From Nioella ostreopsis (lineage in GTDB: Bacteria > Pseudomonadota > Alphaproteobacteria > Rhodobacterales > Rhodobacteraceae), in the NCBI RefSeq assembly GCF_004000255.1, contig NZ_RCIQ01000007.1:1-64000 (forward strand): a DNA stretch of 64,000 nucleotides. Reading direction: 5' to 3'. A model generated the notes under the pieces. That model was given only the letters and a program-made list of their open reading frames with translations, was not told the origin of the DNA and ran no database searches. Below, in pieces: positions 24,391 to 33,540 of this stretch (within the stretch, counting starts at the first letter, position 1; every line of letters starts with the position of its first letter). A program made the position numbers and the translations under genes.

Positions 24391-25593
24391 TCAGCCAGGG
24401 ACCGGGCGTGTTGCTATGGCGCGCCCCGCCGCGACAGCCGACGACCAGGCCCACTGGAAGTTGTAGCCGCCAAGCCAGCCGGTCACATCCACCACTTCGC
24501 CAATCAGGAACAGCCCCGGTTGCAGCCGCGATTCCATGGTTTTCGAGGAGATCCCGTCGGTCTCAACCCCGCCAAGCGTCACCTCCGCCGTGCGGTAGCC
24601 TTCGGAGGAGGTGGGCGTCAGGTGCCAGTTTTCCAGCCGGTCCACCAGCCCCCGCAATGCCTTGTCCGATTGATCGGCCAGATTGCCCGCCAGTCCCCAG
24701 CTTTCCGCCAGAAACTGACACAAGGCGCGTGGCAGGTGATCGGCGAGAACCGTGGTCAGCGCCTTAGCCCCGTCGGTCTGACGACGCGCCCGCAAGGCAT
24801 CATAGAGATCGGTGCCGGGACAGAGCCTCAGCGACAGGCTGTCGCCTTCCCGCCAATAGGACGAGATCTGCAGGATCGCGGGGCCGGAAAGGCCCCGGTG
24901 GGTGAACAGCATCGCCTCCTCAAAGCTGCCGCCATTGCACCCCGCCACCACCGGCACGGCGCTGCCCGCCAGGGGACGAAAGGCGGCCTTCTGCTCCTCG
25001 TTGAAGGTCAACGGCACAAGGCCGGGCCGCGTTTCGGTCAGTCCATGGCCGAACTGTTCCGCGATACGATAGCCAATACCGGTCGCACCCATCTTGGGGA
25101 TCGACTTGCCGCCCGTCGCCACCACCAGATTGCGGGCGGTGACGGTGACCGCGCGCCCCTCCCGCGTGAGGGCGACCGTGAAGCGGCTGCCATCATGAGT
25201 GATCTCGCCGATCTCGGTACGCAGCCACAGCTCGGCGGGGCGCATTTCCGCCAGGAGCATCGCGATGATTTCCTTTGCCGAGCCATCGCAAAATAGCTGC
25301 CCGAGCGTCTTTTCATGCCACGCGATTCCGTGCTTGTTCACCAGATCGAGGAAATCCCATTGCGTGTACCGGCTGAGCGCGGATTTCGCGAAATGGGGGT
25401 TCTGCGAGAGGAAATTCTCTGCCCCCGCATACAAATTGGTGAAGTTGCAGCGCCCGCCGCCCGAAATGCGGATTTTCTCCCCGGGCGCCTTGGCATGATC
25501 CACCACCAGCGTATCCGGCCCGGCATGGGCGGCACACATGAGCCCCGCAGCCCCGGCGCCAAGGATCAAGGTGGTGACATGCTGCGCGGTCAT
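24391..25593 (-). CDS. HI0933/BaiN-family FAD-dependent oxidoreductase
   Basis: 400 residues of a Rossmann flavoprotein. The FAD-binding LILGAGAAGLMCAAHAG is at residues 8-24. The family signature KIRISGGGRCNFTN follows, then NLVVATGGKSIPKMGATGIGY, and the end has GLFLIGEVVDVTGWLGGYNFQWAWSSA. Members of this group (YhiN, BaiN) are widespread but mostly of unknown substrate; BaiN reduces bile-acid intermediates. Cytoplasmic. I chose the ATG at 25593 with AGAAGG before it. The upstream frame to 25815 runs through a spacer and is antisense to the start of the next gene. Divergent from the secreted gene at 25709. Confidence 0.9.
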   Translation of the reverse strand: MTAQHVTTLILGAGAAGLMCAAHAGPDTLVVDHAKAPGEKIRISGGGRCNFTNLYAGAENFLSQNPHFAKSALSRYTQWDFLDLVNKHGIAWHEKTLGQLFCDGSAKEIIAMLLAEMRPAELWLRTEIGEITHDGSRFTVALTREGRAVTVTARNLVVATGGKSIPKMGATGIGYRIAEQFGHGLTETRPGLVPLTFNEEQKAAFRPLAGSAVPVVAGCNGGSFEEAMLFTHRGLSGPAILQISSYWREGDSLSLRLCPGTDLYDALRARRQTDGAKALTTVLADHLPRALCQFLAESWGLAGNLADQSDKALRGLVDRLENWHLTPTSSEGYRTAEVTLGGVETDGISSKTMESRLQPGLFLIGEVVDVTGWLGGYNFQWAWSSAVAAGRAIATRPVPG

Positions 25594-25708
25594 GGCGCCC
25601 TTCTGCGGGTCTCTTGCCGCGAAGGCAAGCGTCATCACGGCTTGGGGGTGGCGGCGAGCGGGCTTTGCCGTCATGATCCCCCAAATATTCAAACCCCGGA
25701 GATGCCCG

Positions 25709-26137
25709 TTGACCATCCGCACCCTGACCCTGCTGGCCCTGCTGATGCCCCTGCCCGCCCTCGCCCAGGAAGAGATGCAGCCCCTGCGCGTGGAGGTCGG
25801 AGACGGCGCGCCCATGTCCTATATCGGCACCCGCTGCGCCGCCTTCTATGCCTCGTCCGCGGCCTATCTGGGCGACCAGATCGGCGAGGACATGCAGGAT
25901 CAGGTCAACGATATCGTGGCGCTGCTGATGATGACGGCGGTGGACGCGATGGAACAGGAAGGGCTGGAACCCGACGCCGCGCGCGATGCGGTTGCCGAAG
26001 AGGTGGTGCAGATCTCGGACGCCTACCGTCGGCGGTTCGAAGCCCATGCCGAAGCAGGCCGGAACGCCTTTGCCGACGATCCGGTCTATCTGGCGGACAA
26101 CGAGGATTGCACGGCGGTCATGACCGGCGAAGGCTAG
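25709..26137 (+). CDS. secreted alpha-helical hypothetical protein (TTG start)
   Basis: About 142 residues. I place the start at the TTG at 25709, with GGAG 8 nt upstream, because it opens a clean signal peptide (TIRTLTLLALLMPLPALAQ). No ATG fits as well, and the frame back to 25538 would cross the divergent promoter. The mature protein has two cysteines (TRCAAFYAS and NEDCTAV) and is mostly helical. I recognise no family. It is the first of three unrecognised secreted proteins in this stretch (25.7-28.0 kb). Confidence 0.65.
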   Translation: MTIRTLTLLALLMPLPALAQEEMQPLRVEVGDGAPMSYIGTRCAAFYASSAAYLGDQIGEDMQDQVNDIVALLMMTAVDAMEQEGLEPDAARDAVAEEVVQISDAYRRRFEAHAEAGRNAFADDPVYLADNEDCTAVMTGEG

Positions 26138-26204
26138 GCCACGCGACGCGACGCGACAAAGGGCTGACAAACGGGCGGTCTGTCCGGTATCCTTTGGATA
26201 TTTT

Positions 26205-26234
26205 CAGCACCAAGTCCCTCAGCACCAAGTCCCA
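26205..26234. repeat. two-copy 15-bp tandem repeat
   Basis: CAGCACCAAGTCCCT (26205-26219) is followed directly by CAGCACCAAGTCCCA (26220-26234). It lies 13-42 bp before the ATG at 26247, so it overlaps the leader of that gene. A replication-slippage duplication is the simplest explanation. Confidence 0.8.
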
Positions 26235-26246
26235 AGGATAGTCCGC

Positions 26247-26897
26247 ATGCGTTTCCTCGCCCTGATCCCCGCACTTCTGGCCACCCCTCTTTCTGCGCAG
26301 ACCCTGACGCTTGCCGAGGCCGACACCCTGCCTCGTCTCATCGACAGCCTTTGCGTCGATATCCACCCTCTCAATGGCTGCGAACAGGTGATCCTGCTGA
26401 CCGGGCGCGACGACGAGAGCAGCGCTGATCTGGTGATCCTCACCGACCGGAGATTGGCCGACGACCCAAGCGCGCCGCTGCTGGTTCTGCGCAATGCCAC
26501 CTATAACGGGTCCATGTGGGGCATGTCGCCCTCGCTGGAGGAGGGCGACGGGCGCACCGTTCTGCTCCGTTCCGAACAATCCGGCATCGGACGGCATCCA
26601 TGGTTCCAGACCCTACGGATCGGCTGGCAGGAGGACGCGTTCCGCGTGCTTGGCTTCGGCTATTCCAGCTACGACCGGTTCACATCCAGCAGCTATAGCT
26701 GCTCACTGGACTATGACAGCGGCGCATGGATGGCAGAGGCGACCTGGGTCGATCCGGAAAGCGAAGAAGAGCAGTCGGTATCGCAAAGCGGCACCCTGGA
26801 CAGCCCCGCCCCGTTGCTCAGCGATCAAGGGGCCTTCGCTGCTCTGCCCGATCCCTGTCAGGACGTGCAGACCTTGTTTTTCGACAACCTGCCGTGA
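26247..26897 (+). CDS. secreted hypothetical protein
   Basis: 216 residues with a signal peptide (MRFLALIPALLATPLSAQ). The mature part is acidic, with cysteines at SLCVDI, NGCEQV, YSCSLD and PDPCQDV, and has beta-rich segments such as VILLTGRDDESSADLVILTD and WFQTLRIGWQEDAFRVLGFG. The look is that of a small periplasmic beta-structured protein. I recognise no family and make no functional call. The leader contains a 15-bp tandem duplication. It is convergent with the next gene, 27 bp away. Confidence 0.6.
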   Translation: MRFLALIPALLATPLSAQTLTLAEADTLPRLIDSLCVDIHPLNGCEQVILLTGRDDESSADLVILTDRRLADDPSAPLLVLRNATYNGSMWGMSPSLEEGDGRTVLLRSEQSGIGRHPWFQTLRIGWQEDAFRVLGFGYSSYDRFTSSSYSCSLDYDSGAWMAEATWVDPESEEEQSVSQSGTLDSPAPLLSDQGAFAALPDPCQDVQTLFFDNLP

Positions 26898-26924
26898 CCC
26901 GCAAGAATCTGCCCTTCCCCCGGC

Positions 26925-27959
26925 TTAGTGCAGCGCAGGGCATCCCAGATCGGCCCCGCCATTCAGAACCTCGACGAAATGCCGGTTGATCGGGGTCTCG
27001 ATCAGGGCGACATAGCGCTCCATGAACTCTTGCATCAGGGAAGAGCCATCTTCCGGCGGCGTGTCGCTACGCAGCTCCGCCATCAGGGCCTCACGTTCAA
27101 GCGAGGCCGACCAGAGGCTATTGATCCAGTCCCGCGCGTCTGCCGTTGAATAGGGCGCGAAAGCGTCGATCAACGGCCCCTCACCATCGCTGAGCTGATG
27201 CACGAAACAATCGAAAAACCGCCCATAGCTCAGCTCAGCCGCCACCACGAGCTGAAGCGCAAAATCCACCGCAGCCGCATCGACCCGCGTGTAGGTGCGC
27301 AGCACCGGTGACAGGTCGCGCGAAACCGGGTCACGCCGATCGCTTTCCATCACCAGCACATCGCCATCGCGCAGGAACGTCACGGGAAGTTCGAAATGAT
27401 TGAGTTGCGAAAGCACGAAGAGATCGTAGGATCGCTCATGCTCCAGCTGAAATCCGGAATAGGCCATCACGCCATCACCGAACAGCACGGGCGCATAGAC
27501 CTCGGCACGCGCTTCCGACCGAAGCTCGCCGCGGGTGATCCATCCCTGATATCCATCTTCCATGTCCCATGGCAGGCTGGAAAAATCAGGAAGGTTCGGC
27601 TTGATCCAGTATTGCACCACACCGATCTGCCCCTCTTCGGAGCCCGGCCCGATCTCCAGCACCTCGGTTCCGGGCACGGTGATCCCGGTCATGTACAAAA
27701 GCGCGTCATCCGAGAGCCAGGTGCCGTAGAGCGCTTCGGGACCGGTCACGGGGACCGCCCGTTCCGCAGCCGCCAGATTGACTTGAAAAGCCATCAGCTG
27801 CTCGTCATCGCAGATGTCATGCGTGGGCTCAGCGATCCCCGGCACCGGCTCGGCCCGGAAGGCCTGCATGACGGACAGACAGTCGAAATCCTGTGCCAGC
27901 GCCACACCGGGCAGAATAAGGCTTCCGATCACGGCTAATGCGCCTGCTGAGAGCTTCAT
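26925..27959 (-). CDS. secreted hypothetical protein
   Basis: 344 residues. The signal peptide spans residues 2-22 ([21 protein letters not shown]). Cysteines occur at DFDCLSV, HDICDDE, DCFVHQ and LGCPALH, as expected of a disulfide-bonded periplasmic protein. Middle segments such as [22 protein letters not shown] and [21 protein letters not shown] suggest a beta fold, and the C-terminal third is helical. No family recognised. I chose the ATG at 27959 for the signal peptide; the frame extends to 28028. It is divergent from cobT with 114 bp between the starts. Confidence 0.65.
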   Translation of the reverse strand: MKLSAGALAVIGSLILPGVALAQDFDCLSVMQAFRAEPVPGIAEPTHDICDDEQLMAFQVNLAAAERAVPVTGPEALYGTWLSDDALLYMTGITVPGTEVLEIGPGSEEGQIGVVQYWIKPNLPDFSSLPWDMEDGYQGWITRGELRSEARAEVYAPVLFGDGVMAYSGFQLEHERSYDLFVLSQLNHFELPVTFLRDGDVLVMESDRRDPVSRDLSPVLRTYTRVDAAAVDFALQLVVAAELSYGRFFDCFVHQLSDGEGPLIDAFAPYSTADARDWINSLWSASLEREALMAELRSDTPPEDGSSLMQEFMERYVALIETPINRHFVEVLNGGADLGCPALH

Positions 27960-28073
27960 GGCAATCCATCCCTTCCAAGACCGAATACTGAAATCCACCC
28001 CAATCCTACCCCAGGACGGCACAGACAAAAATCACCTCTTTTCGCCGTCCCGGTGCAGGTGCATAACAGGGGC

Positions 28074-29948
28074 ATGAAAAAGCCCTCGGATAACCCCGCA
28101 GATCCTTTCAAGAAGGCCCTGGCCGAAACCACCCGCGTGATGGCGGATGACCCTGAGCTTGGGGTCACCTATTCCGTCGATCCGCCGGGAATGACCGGCG
28201 ACAGCGTGCGCCTGCCGCAGATCAGCCGCCGCATGACCCGCGAAGAGGTTCTGCTGGCGCGCGGCACGGCGGATGCCTTCGCGCTCAGGCACAAGTTCCA
28301 CAACGCGTCCACTGCCGCCCGCTATGCCCCGCAAGGTCAGATGGCGCGCGACCTGATGGACGCGATGGAAACCGCTCGCTGCGAGGCCATGGGCGCGCGC
28401 TTCATGCCCGGCACGGCGGGCAATATCGACGCCAAGATCGGCAACGAGGCCCGCCGCAAGGGCTATGGCGAGATTCGCGAGGCAGCCGACGCGCCGCTGG
28501 CCGTGGCCGCGGGCTACCTGATCCGCCATCTCGCCACCGGCCGCGATCTGCCGCCGGAGGCCGCGAATGTCATGGACCTGTGGCGCGGCTACATCGAGGA
28601 TCGCTGCGCCGACACGCTGGACAATCTCGACAAGGTGCTGTCCGACCAGACTGCCTTTGCCAAGCTTTCCCGCCAGCTGATCGAAGATCTGGGCTATGGC
28701 GACCAGTTGGGCGACGACCCCGATGAGATGGACGAGGATAACGAGGACGAAGCGGAAGCCGACGACGACGAGAACCCCGATTCCACCGGCGAGGCCGATG
28801 ACGATCAGGACGAGCAGGCCGATGCCTCGCCCGAGCAGTCCCAGGAGGAACAGCAGGACGCCAGCCAGGCCTCGGTCGAGATGGACGATCAGGGCGACAT
28901 GGAAGAGGCCGAGGAAACCGAGCTGCCAGAGGGCGAGGCCCCGCTGGAACCACCGCCCCCTGCCCCCCATTCCGAGGCCGACCCGGATTACACCGTCTAC
29001 ACGACCGAGCATGACGAAGAAATCATGGCCGAGGAACTGGCCGAGCCTCAGGAGCTGGAACGCCTGCGCGCCTATCTCGACCAGCAGTTGGAGCCGCTGA
29101 AAGGCGCGGTCAGCCGTCTGGCCAACAAGCTGCAACGCCGCCTTCAGGCACAGCAGAACCGGTCCTGGGAGTTCGACAAGGAAGAGGGCGTGCTGGATGC
29201 AGGCCGCTTGGCGCGCGTGGTGGCGAACCCCACGACGCCGCTCTCCTTCAAGGTCGAAAAGGACATGGATTTCCGCGACACGGTGGTGACGCTGCTTCTG
29301 GACAATTCCGGGTCGATGCGCGGGCGGCCAATTTCCATTGCCGCGATCTGTGCCGATGTGTTGGCCCGCACGCTGGAACGCTGTTCCGTGAAGGTCGAGA
29401 TTCTGGGTTTCACCACCCGCGCCTGGAAGGGCGGCAAATCGCGCGAGGAATGGCTGGCCGAGGGCCGCAAGCAGCAGCCCGGACGCCTCAATGACCTGCG
29501 CCACATCATCTACAAACAGGCCGACGCACCGATGCGCCGGACGCGGGACAATCTGGGCCTGATGATGAAAGAGGGCCTGCTGAAGGAAAACATCGACGGC
29601 GAGGCGCTGGAATGGGCGCATCGGCGGATGCTGGCCCGGCGCGAGCAGCGCAAGATCCTGATGGTGATCTCGGACGGGGCACCAGTGGATGATTCCACCT
29701 TGTCGGTGAACCCCTCGAACTATCTGGAAAAGCACCTGCGCGACGTGATTGCCATGGTCGAAAAGCGCAAGGCCGTGGAACTGCTGGCCATCGGGATCGG
29801 CCATGACGTGACGCGGTATTACGACCGGGCGGTGACGATTACTGATGCCGAACAGCTGGCGGGCGCGATGACCGAACAGCTGGCCTCGCTCTTCGACAGC
29901 GACCCCCGCGCGCGGGCACGGTTCCTGGGGCTGAAGAAGGCGGGGTAG
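28074..29948 (+). CDS. cobT: cobaltochelatase subunit CobT
   Basis: 624 residues. The N-terminal domain ([41 protein letters not shown]) leads to a long acidic linker (residues about 220-310, runs of Asp and Glu). A C-terminal von Willebrand A domain follows, with the metal-ion site [10 protein letters not shown] near residue 410 and [15 protein letters not shown]. CobT forms a chaperone-like ring with the AAA+ protein CobS and, with CobN, inserts cobalt in aerobic B12 synthesis. I chose the ATG at 28074; a GTG at 28053 is in frame. It lies 6.8 kb from cobS on the opposite strand, so the pair must be separately promoted. Confidence 0.95.
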   Translation: MKKPSDNPADPFKKALAETTRVMADDPELGVTYSVDPPGMTGDSVRLPQISRRMTREEVLLARGTADAFALRHKFHNASTAARYAPQGQMARDLMDAMETARCEAMGARFMPGTAGNIDAKIGNEARRKGYGEIREAADAPLAVAAGYLIRHLATGRDLPPEAANVMDLWRGYIEDRCADTLDNLDKVLSDQTAFAKLSRQLIEDLGYGDQLGDDPDEMDEDNEDEAEADDDENPDSTGEADDDQDEQADASPEQSQEEQQDASQASVEMDDQGDMEEAEETELPEGEAPLEPPPPAPHSEADPDYTVYTTEHDEEIMAEELAEPQELERLRAYLDQQLEPLKGAVSRLANKLQRRLQAQQNRSWEFDKEEGVLDAGRLARVVANPTTPLSFKVEKDMDFRDTVVTLLLDNSGSMRGRPISIAAICADVLARTLERCSVKVEILGFTTRAWKGGKSREEWLAEGRKQQPGRLNDLRHIIYKQADAPMRRTRDNLGLMMKEGLLKENIDGEALEWAHRRMLARREQRKILMVISDGAPVDDSTLSVNPSNYLEKHLRDVIAMVEKRKAVELLAIGIGHDVTRYYDRAVTITDAEQLAGAMTEQLASLFDSDPRARARFLGLKKAG

Positions 29949-29989
29949 GCTCGCCGCCTCGCACCGTTGCGCGGATTGCGAGGACGGGA

Positions 29990-30040
29990 GCGAGGGGCCA
30001 GCCCCTCGCGCTCCCCGAGGTATTTTGGCCAAGATGAAAG
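29990..30040. repeat. hairpin plus dispersed intergenic motif (copy B)
   Basis: GCGAGGGGC (29990-29998) and GCCCCTCGC (30001-30009) make a perfect 9-bp stem. It is followed by CCCCGAGGTATTTTGGCC and AAGATGAAAG (30013-30040). The layout (hairpin first, then the GAGGTATTT motif) is the same as in copy A after purB. It sits between cobT and the M24 peptidase gene and may end the cobT transcript. Confidence 0.65.
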
Positions 30041-30121
30041 ACAATTTTAGTCAAATAATGTGGGGTTTCCGGGTCACCGCAGCGATGGACAAATCCCGCG
30101 CCCCGGTGCAGGCTCCGCGCC

Positions 30122-31939
30122 ATGACAGATACCAGCCCCACCCGTTTCCAAAGCTTCACCGCCGCCACCTGCCCCGAACAGGGGCCGCCCCGTCTGGCTG
30201 CATTGCGCGCTGAACTGGCCACGCAGGGCCTGTCCGGTTTCCTGGTGCCGCGCGCTGATGCCCATCAGGGGGAATATGTGGCCGCGCGGGACGAACGGCT
30301 GGCCTGGCTGACCGGATTCACCGGATCGGCCGGGTTCTGCGCGGTGCTGCCCGACAGGGCGGGCGTGTTCATCGACGGGCGCTACCGGGTGCAGGTCAAG
30401 GACCAGGTGGCGCTTTCCGATTTCACCCCGGTGAACTGGCCCGAAACCGCGCTGGAGGATTGGCTGAAGGATCATCTGCCCAAGGGTGGCACCATCGGCT
30501 TCGATCCCTGGCTGCACACCAGCCAGGAGATTGACCGGCTGGAGGCAGCACTCACGCCCGCGCAGATCTCGCTGCGCCCCGTTGCGAACCCGGTTGACGC
30601 GATCTGGCCCGACCAGCCGGATCGGCCCGACGCGCCTGCCACCGGATTTCCGGTGGAAATCGCGGGGAAGAGATCAGGCGAAAAGCGCGCCGAGATTGCC
30701 GATGCCCTCGCCAGAGCGGGACAGGCCGCCGCCGTTCTGACCCTGCCCGATTCCATCTGCTGGCTGCTCAACATCCGGGGCGGCGACCTGCCGCATCTGC
30801 CCGCGGTTCAGGCCTTCGCCATCATCGACAGTCGCGGTCATGTGACCCTGTTCAGCGACCCGGCCAAGTTCGAGGCGCTCGGCCCCGATCCGAACATCAC
30901 GCTGACCCACTGGGATGAGTTCGAGGCGGCCCTCGCCACGCTCTCCGGCCCCGTTCGCGTCGATCCCGCCACCGCGCCGCATCGTGTGCGGATGGTGCTG
31001 GACGCGGCAGGGGTGGAGATCGCCACCGGTCAGGACCCCTGCATCCTGCCAAAAGCCTGCAAGACGCCCGCCGAAATCAGAGCCACCACCACCGCCCATA
31101 TCCGCGACGGGGTGGCTTTTGCCCGCTTCCTGCACTGGTTCGATACCGAGGCCCCGACGGGCGGGCTGACCGAGATCGACTGCGCCCGCAAGCTGGAAGC
31201 GTTCCGGGCGGACACCGGGGTGCTGAAGGATATCTCCTTCGACACGATTTCCGCCGCCGGTCCCCATGCCGCCCTGCCCCATTACCGGGTGTCCGAGGCC
31301 TCGGATGCGACGATCACACCTGGGCAGATCTATCTGGTCGACAGCGGCGCGCAGTACGAGGACGGGACCACCGACATCACCCGCACCATCGCTGTGGGCA
31401 CGCCAGGTGAAGACGAGCGTAGCGCCTTCACCCAGGTGTTGCGCGGAATGATCGCGGTCAGCCGCGCGCGCTTTCCCAAGGGGATCGCCGGGCGCGACCT
31501 CGACTCGCTGGCGCGCATGCCGCTCTGGCAGGCCGGTCGCGATTTCGATCATGGGACGGGCCATGGCGTCGGCGTCTACCTGTCGGTCCATGAAGGCCCG
31601 CAGCGGATTTCCCGCGTCTCCACCCTGCCGCTGCTGCCCGGCATGATCCTGTCCAATGAACCGGGCTATTACCGTGAAGGGGCGTTCGGCATCCGCATCG
31701 AGAACCTGATCGTGGTGCGCGAGGCCCCGGCCCTGCCCGGCGGCGACCCGCGCGCCATGCTTGAATTCGACACCATCACCTGGGCCCCCATCGACCGGCG
31801 TCTGATTGACGCAGATGCGATGAACAGGGACGAAATCGCGTGGATTGACGCCTATCATGCGCAAACCGCCGAAAAACTGCGATCGCACCTGCCGCCCGAC
31901 GCGGCAGACTGGCTGGATCGGGCCACGGCACCGCTGTGA
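30122..31939 (+). CDS. M24B aminopeptidase P family protein (Xaa-Pro aminopeptidase)
   Basis: 605 residues, the three-domain layout of the longer M24B group: two creatinase-like N-terminal domains (FLVPRADAHQGEYVAARDERLAWL, GFTGSAGFCAVL) and a C-terminal pita-bread metallopeptidase domain. Metal ligands are visible as Asp in VDSGAQY and in DITRTIAVG, His in HGTGHGVGVYLSVHEGP, and Glu in ILSNEPGYY and FGIRIENLIV. Such enzymes release the N-terminal residue before proline, with Mn or Zn, in the cytoplasm. The gene starts 82 bp after the repeat element and is followed by the DUF427 gene. Confidence 0.93.
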   Translation: MTDTSPTRFQSFTAATCPEQGPPRLAALRAELATQGLSGFLVPRADAHQGEYVAARDERLAWLTGFTGSAGFCAVLPDRAGVFIDGRYRVQVKDQVALSDFTPVNWPETALEDWLKDHLPKGGTIGFDPWLHTSQEIDRLEAALTPAQISLRPVANPVDAIWPDQPDRPDAPATGFPVEIAGKRSGEKRAEIADALARAGQAAAVLTLPDSICWLLNIRGGDLPHLPAVQAFAIIDSRGHVTLFSDPAKFEALGPDPNITLTHWDEFEAALATLSGPVRVDPATAPHRVRMVLDAAGVEIATGQDPCILPKACKTPAEIRATTTAHIRDGVAFARFLHWFDTEAPTGGLTEIDCARKLEAFRADTGVLKDISFDTISAAGPHAALPHYRVSEASDATITPGQIYLVDSGAQYEDGTTDITRTIAVGTPGEDERSAFTQVLRGMIAVSRARFPKGIAGRDLDSLARMPLWQAGRDFDHGTGHGVGVYLSVHEGPQRISRVSTLPLLPGMILSNEPGYYREGAFGIRIENLIVVREAPALPGGDPRAMLEFDTITWAPIDRRLIDADAMNRDEIAWIDAYHAQTAEKLRSHLPPDAADWLDRATAPL

Positions 31940-32012
31940 CATCATCCTGTTACAGGCAAGCGGCAGATCATGCCGGGACAAACGCGTTTACGGACGAGGG
32001 AGAGGGATAGAA

Positions 32013-32354
32013 ATGACAAGCCATATCAAGATTCGCAAAGCGGCAGGCACCTGGGTTGTGCGGGCCGGTGGGGCCGTTCTGGGGGAATCCAAGAACGCAT
32101 TGGAACTGACCGAGGGCGACTACCCCCCTGTCATCTACTTCCCGCGCGAAGATATCGGCATGGCATTCCTCGACGCCTCGGAACAGACCAGCCATTGCCC
32201 GTTCAAGGGCGATGCGGCCTACTTCTCGATCGTGACCAAGTCGAACGTGATCAAGAACGCGGCCTGGAGCTATGAGACCCCGACCGAAGAGGCCGCCGAG
32301 ATCGCGGGCTACTTGGCGTTCTTTCCCAACCTCGTGGCGGTCGAAAAGCTCTGA
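32013..32354 (+). CDS. DUF427 domain-containing protein
   Basis: 113 residues, a complete DUF427 domain: VVRAGGAVLGESKNALELTEGD, PPVIYFPREDIGMAFLDASEQTSHCPFKGDAAYFSI and AWSYETPTEEAAEIAGYLAFFPNLV. DUF427 proteins are small single-domain beta proteins of unknown function, common in proteobacteria and actinobacteria. GGGAGAGGG lies before the ATG at 32013. It follows the M24 peptidase gene by 73 bp on the same strand and may be cotranscribed. Confidence 0.92.
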   Translation: MTSHIKIRKAAGTWVVRAGGAVLGESKNALELTEGDYPPVIYFPREDIGMAFLDASEQTSHCPFKGDAAYFSIVTKSNVIKNAAWSYETPTEEAAEIAGYLAFFPNLVAVEKL

Positions 32355-32367
32355 TCAGGGACGATCT

Positions 32368-33471
32368 TTAGGGACGATCTGACAGCAATCGCTCGAAATC
32401 CCGGCGCATCAGGGCGCCTTGCATGGCCCGATATGCCTGATTGAACAGCAGCCGGTTGATCTCTGCGTCAATCGGCGTGTCCAGCCGCATGACCAGCACC
32501 GGCACCCCGGTTTCAATCACCATCGTCTCGGCATCGCCGCCGATCAGATCGGCAAAGCTGTCGCCCGCGTCGTTAATTGCAAGCCCCGACCAGTTCACCC
32601 CCAGTTGGGCGGCCTGGTCGGCGGCGGGCAGGATATGGGTCGGACGCAACGCGACAATGGTGACATGGCCGTCATCGCCAAAAAGATCCGCCATCAACAG
32701 GGTCCCGGGATACTCCGCGGGCAACGCATCGACGAAGAGATTGGCAAGGATCAGACGTTCATCGGGATGTGTGGCCGCGTCCAGCGCATCGAGTAGCGCG
32801 GCAATTTCGGCGTCATCGACCAGGCGCGGCAGATCGGTGGTCAGCACCGTGTCCAGCACCGCCCATGCATTCGAAAAGGCCAGAATGTCGCCCGCCAATG
32901 CCAGCCGAGCGGACCGCCGCACCGCCCCGCCATAAAGATCGTCAGGCGGCAGGTTCGGCTGCATCACCGCATTGTCCTGCTCGCCCCGCCAGAACACCGA
33001 ATGCCCGTGCCTTTCCTCGCGCGTGAACCCGGCCCCCGGCAGGAGATCGGCTGCCACCGCACCCGCGCCGAAGCCGAGCGACATCAGGTTAAGCCAGATC
33101 GGCGGGCGGGCATATTGCAGGTTGGTGTCCACATCGGCGAAACCAAACCCATTGGCGGCGCGAAAACGGGCATCCTGCGCCGATGCCGAGCGCGCGAAAA
33201 TCTGTGTTCCGCCACGCAGAAGTGCGGCCAGCGCGCGTTCTTCGGGGTCGAAGGGCGCGGCTCCGCTTGCCTCCAGCAGTGCCTGTGCGGCGCGAACATC
33301 CCCGAAATCAATCTGATAGCCGCCTGCCGGGGCGTCCTCCACATCGGGCATAGTGGCCAGCATCAATCGGAAGGCAGCGCTTGCGGGCGGTTCATCCGCC
33401 AGACTTGGGGCCGCGAGGAATACGGACAGGCACAGGCAGCAAACAGCTTTGACACGAGGCAATACGGGCAT
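32368..33471 (-). CDS. secreted hypothetical protein
   Basis: 367 residues. A signal peptide precedes LADEPPASA (residues 3-24, with cysteines inside the hydrophobic stretch KAVCCLCLSVFLAAPSLA). The mature part has no cysteine pattern. Segments such as ALLRGGTQIFARSASAQDARFRAANGFGF, GAVRRSARLALAGDILAFSNAW and TLLMADLFGDDGHVTIVALRP suggest a mixed alpha/beta fold. I recognise no family. I chose the ATG at 33471 over the in-frame one at 33531 because it opens the signal. It converges with DUF427 (13 bp) and lies 69 bp downstream of the ClC gene stop on the same strand. Confidence 0.62.
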   Translation of the reverse strand: MPVLPRVKAVCCLCLSVFLAAPSLADEPPASAAFRLMLATMPDVEDAPAGGYQIDFGDVRAAQALLEASGAAPFDPEERALAALLRGGTQIFARSASAQDARFRAANGFGFADVDTNLQYARPPIWLNLMSLGFGAGAVAADLLPGAGFTREERHGHSVFWRGEQDNAVMQPNLPPDDLYGGAVRRSARLALAGDILAFSNAWAVLDTVLTTDLPRLVDDAEIAALLDALDAATHPDERLILANLFVDALPAEYPGTLLMADLFGDDGHVTIVALRPTHILPAADQAAQLGVNWSGLAINDAGDSFADLIGGDAETMVIETGVPVLVMRLDTPIDAEINRLLFNQAYRAMQGALMRRDFERLLSDRP

Positions 33472-33540
33472 TGGGACATCCTGGAAATAATACGACCAAT
33501 AGCCCACCCTAGCATGGATCGCGCCTGCCACGAAGCCGGA

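Noticed and set aside
25675-25702. Possible further copy of the GAGGTATTT motif (CCCAAATATTCAAACCCC)
   Set aside because: Only the AT-rich core resembles the others; the CCAAGATGAA half is missing, so it was not counted.
28032-30044. A 670-codon minus-strand frame opposite cobT
   Set aside because: It is antisense to a certain gene; the long frame comes from GC-rich codon use and its sequence is not protein-like.
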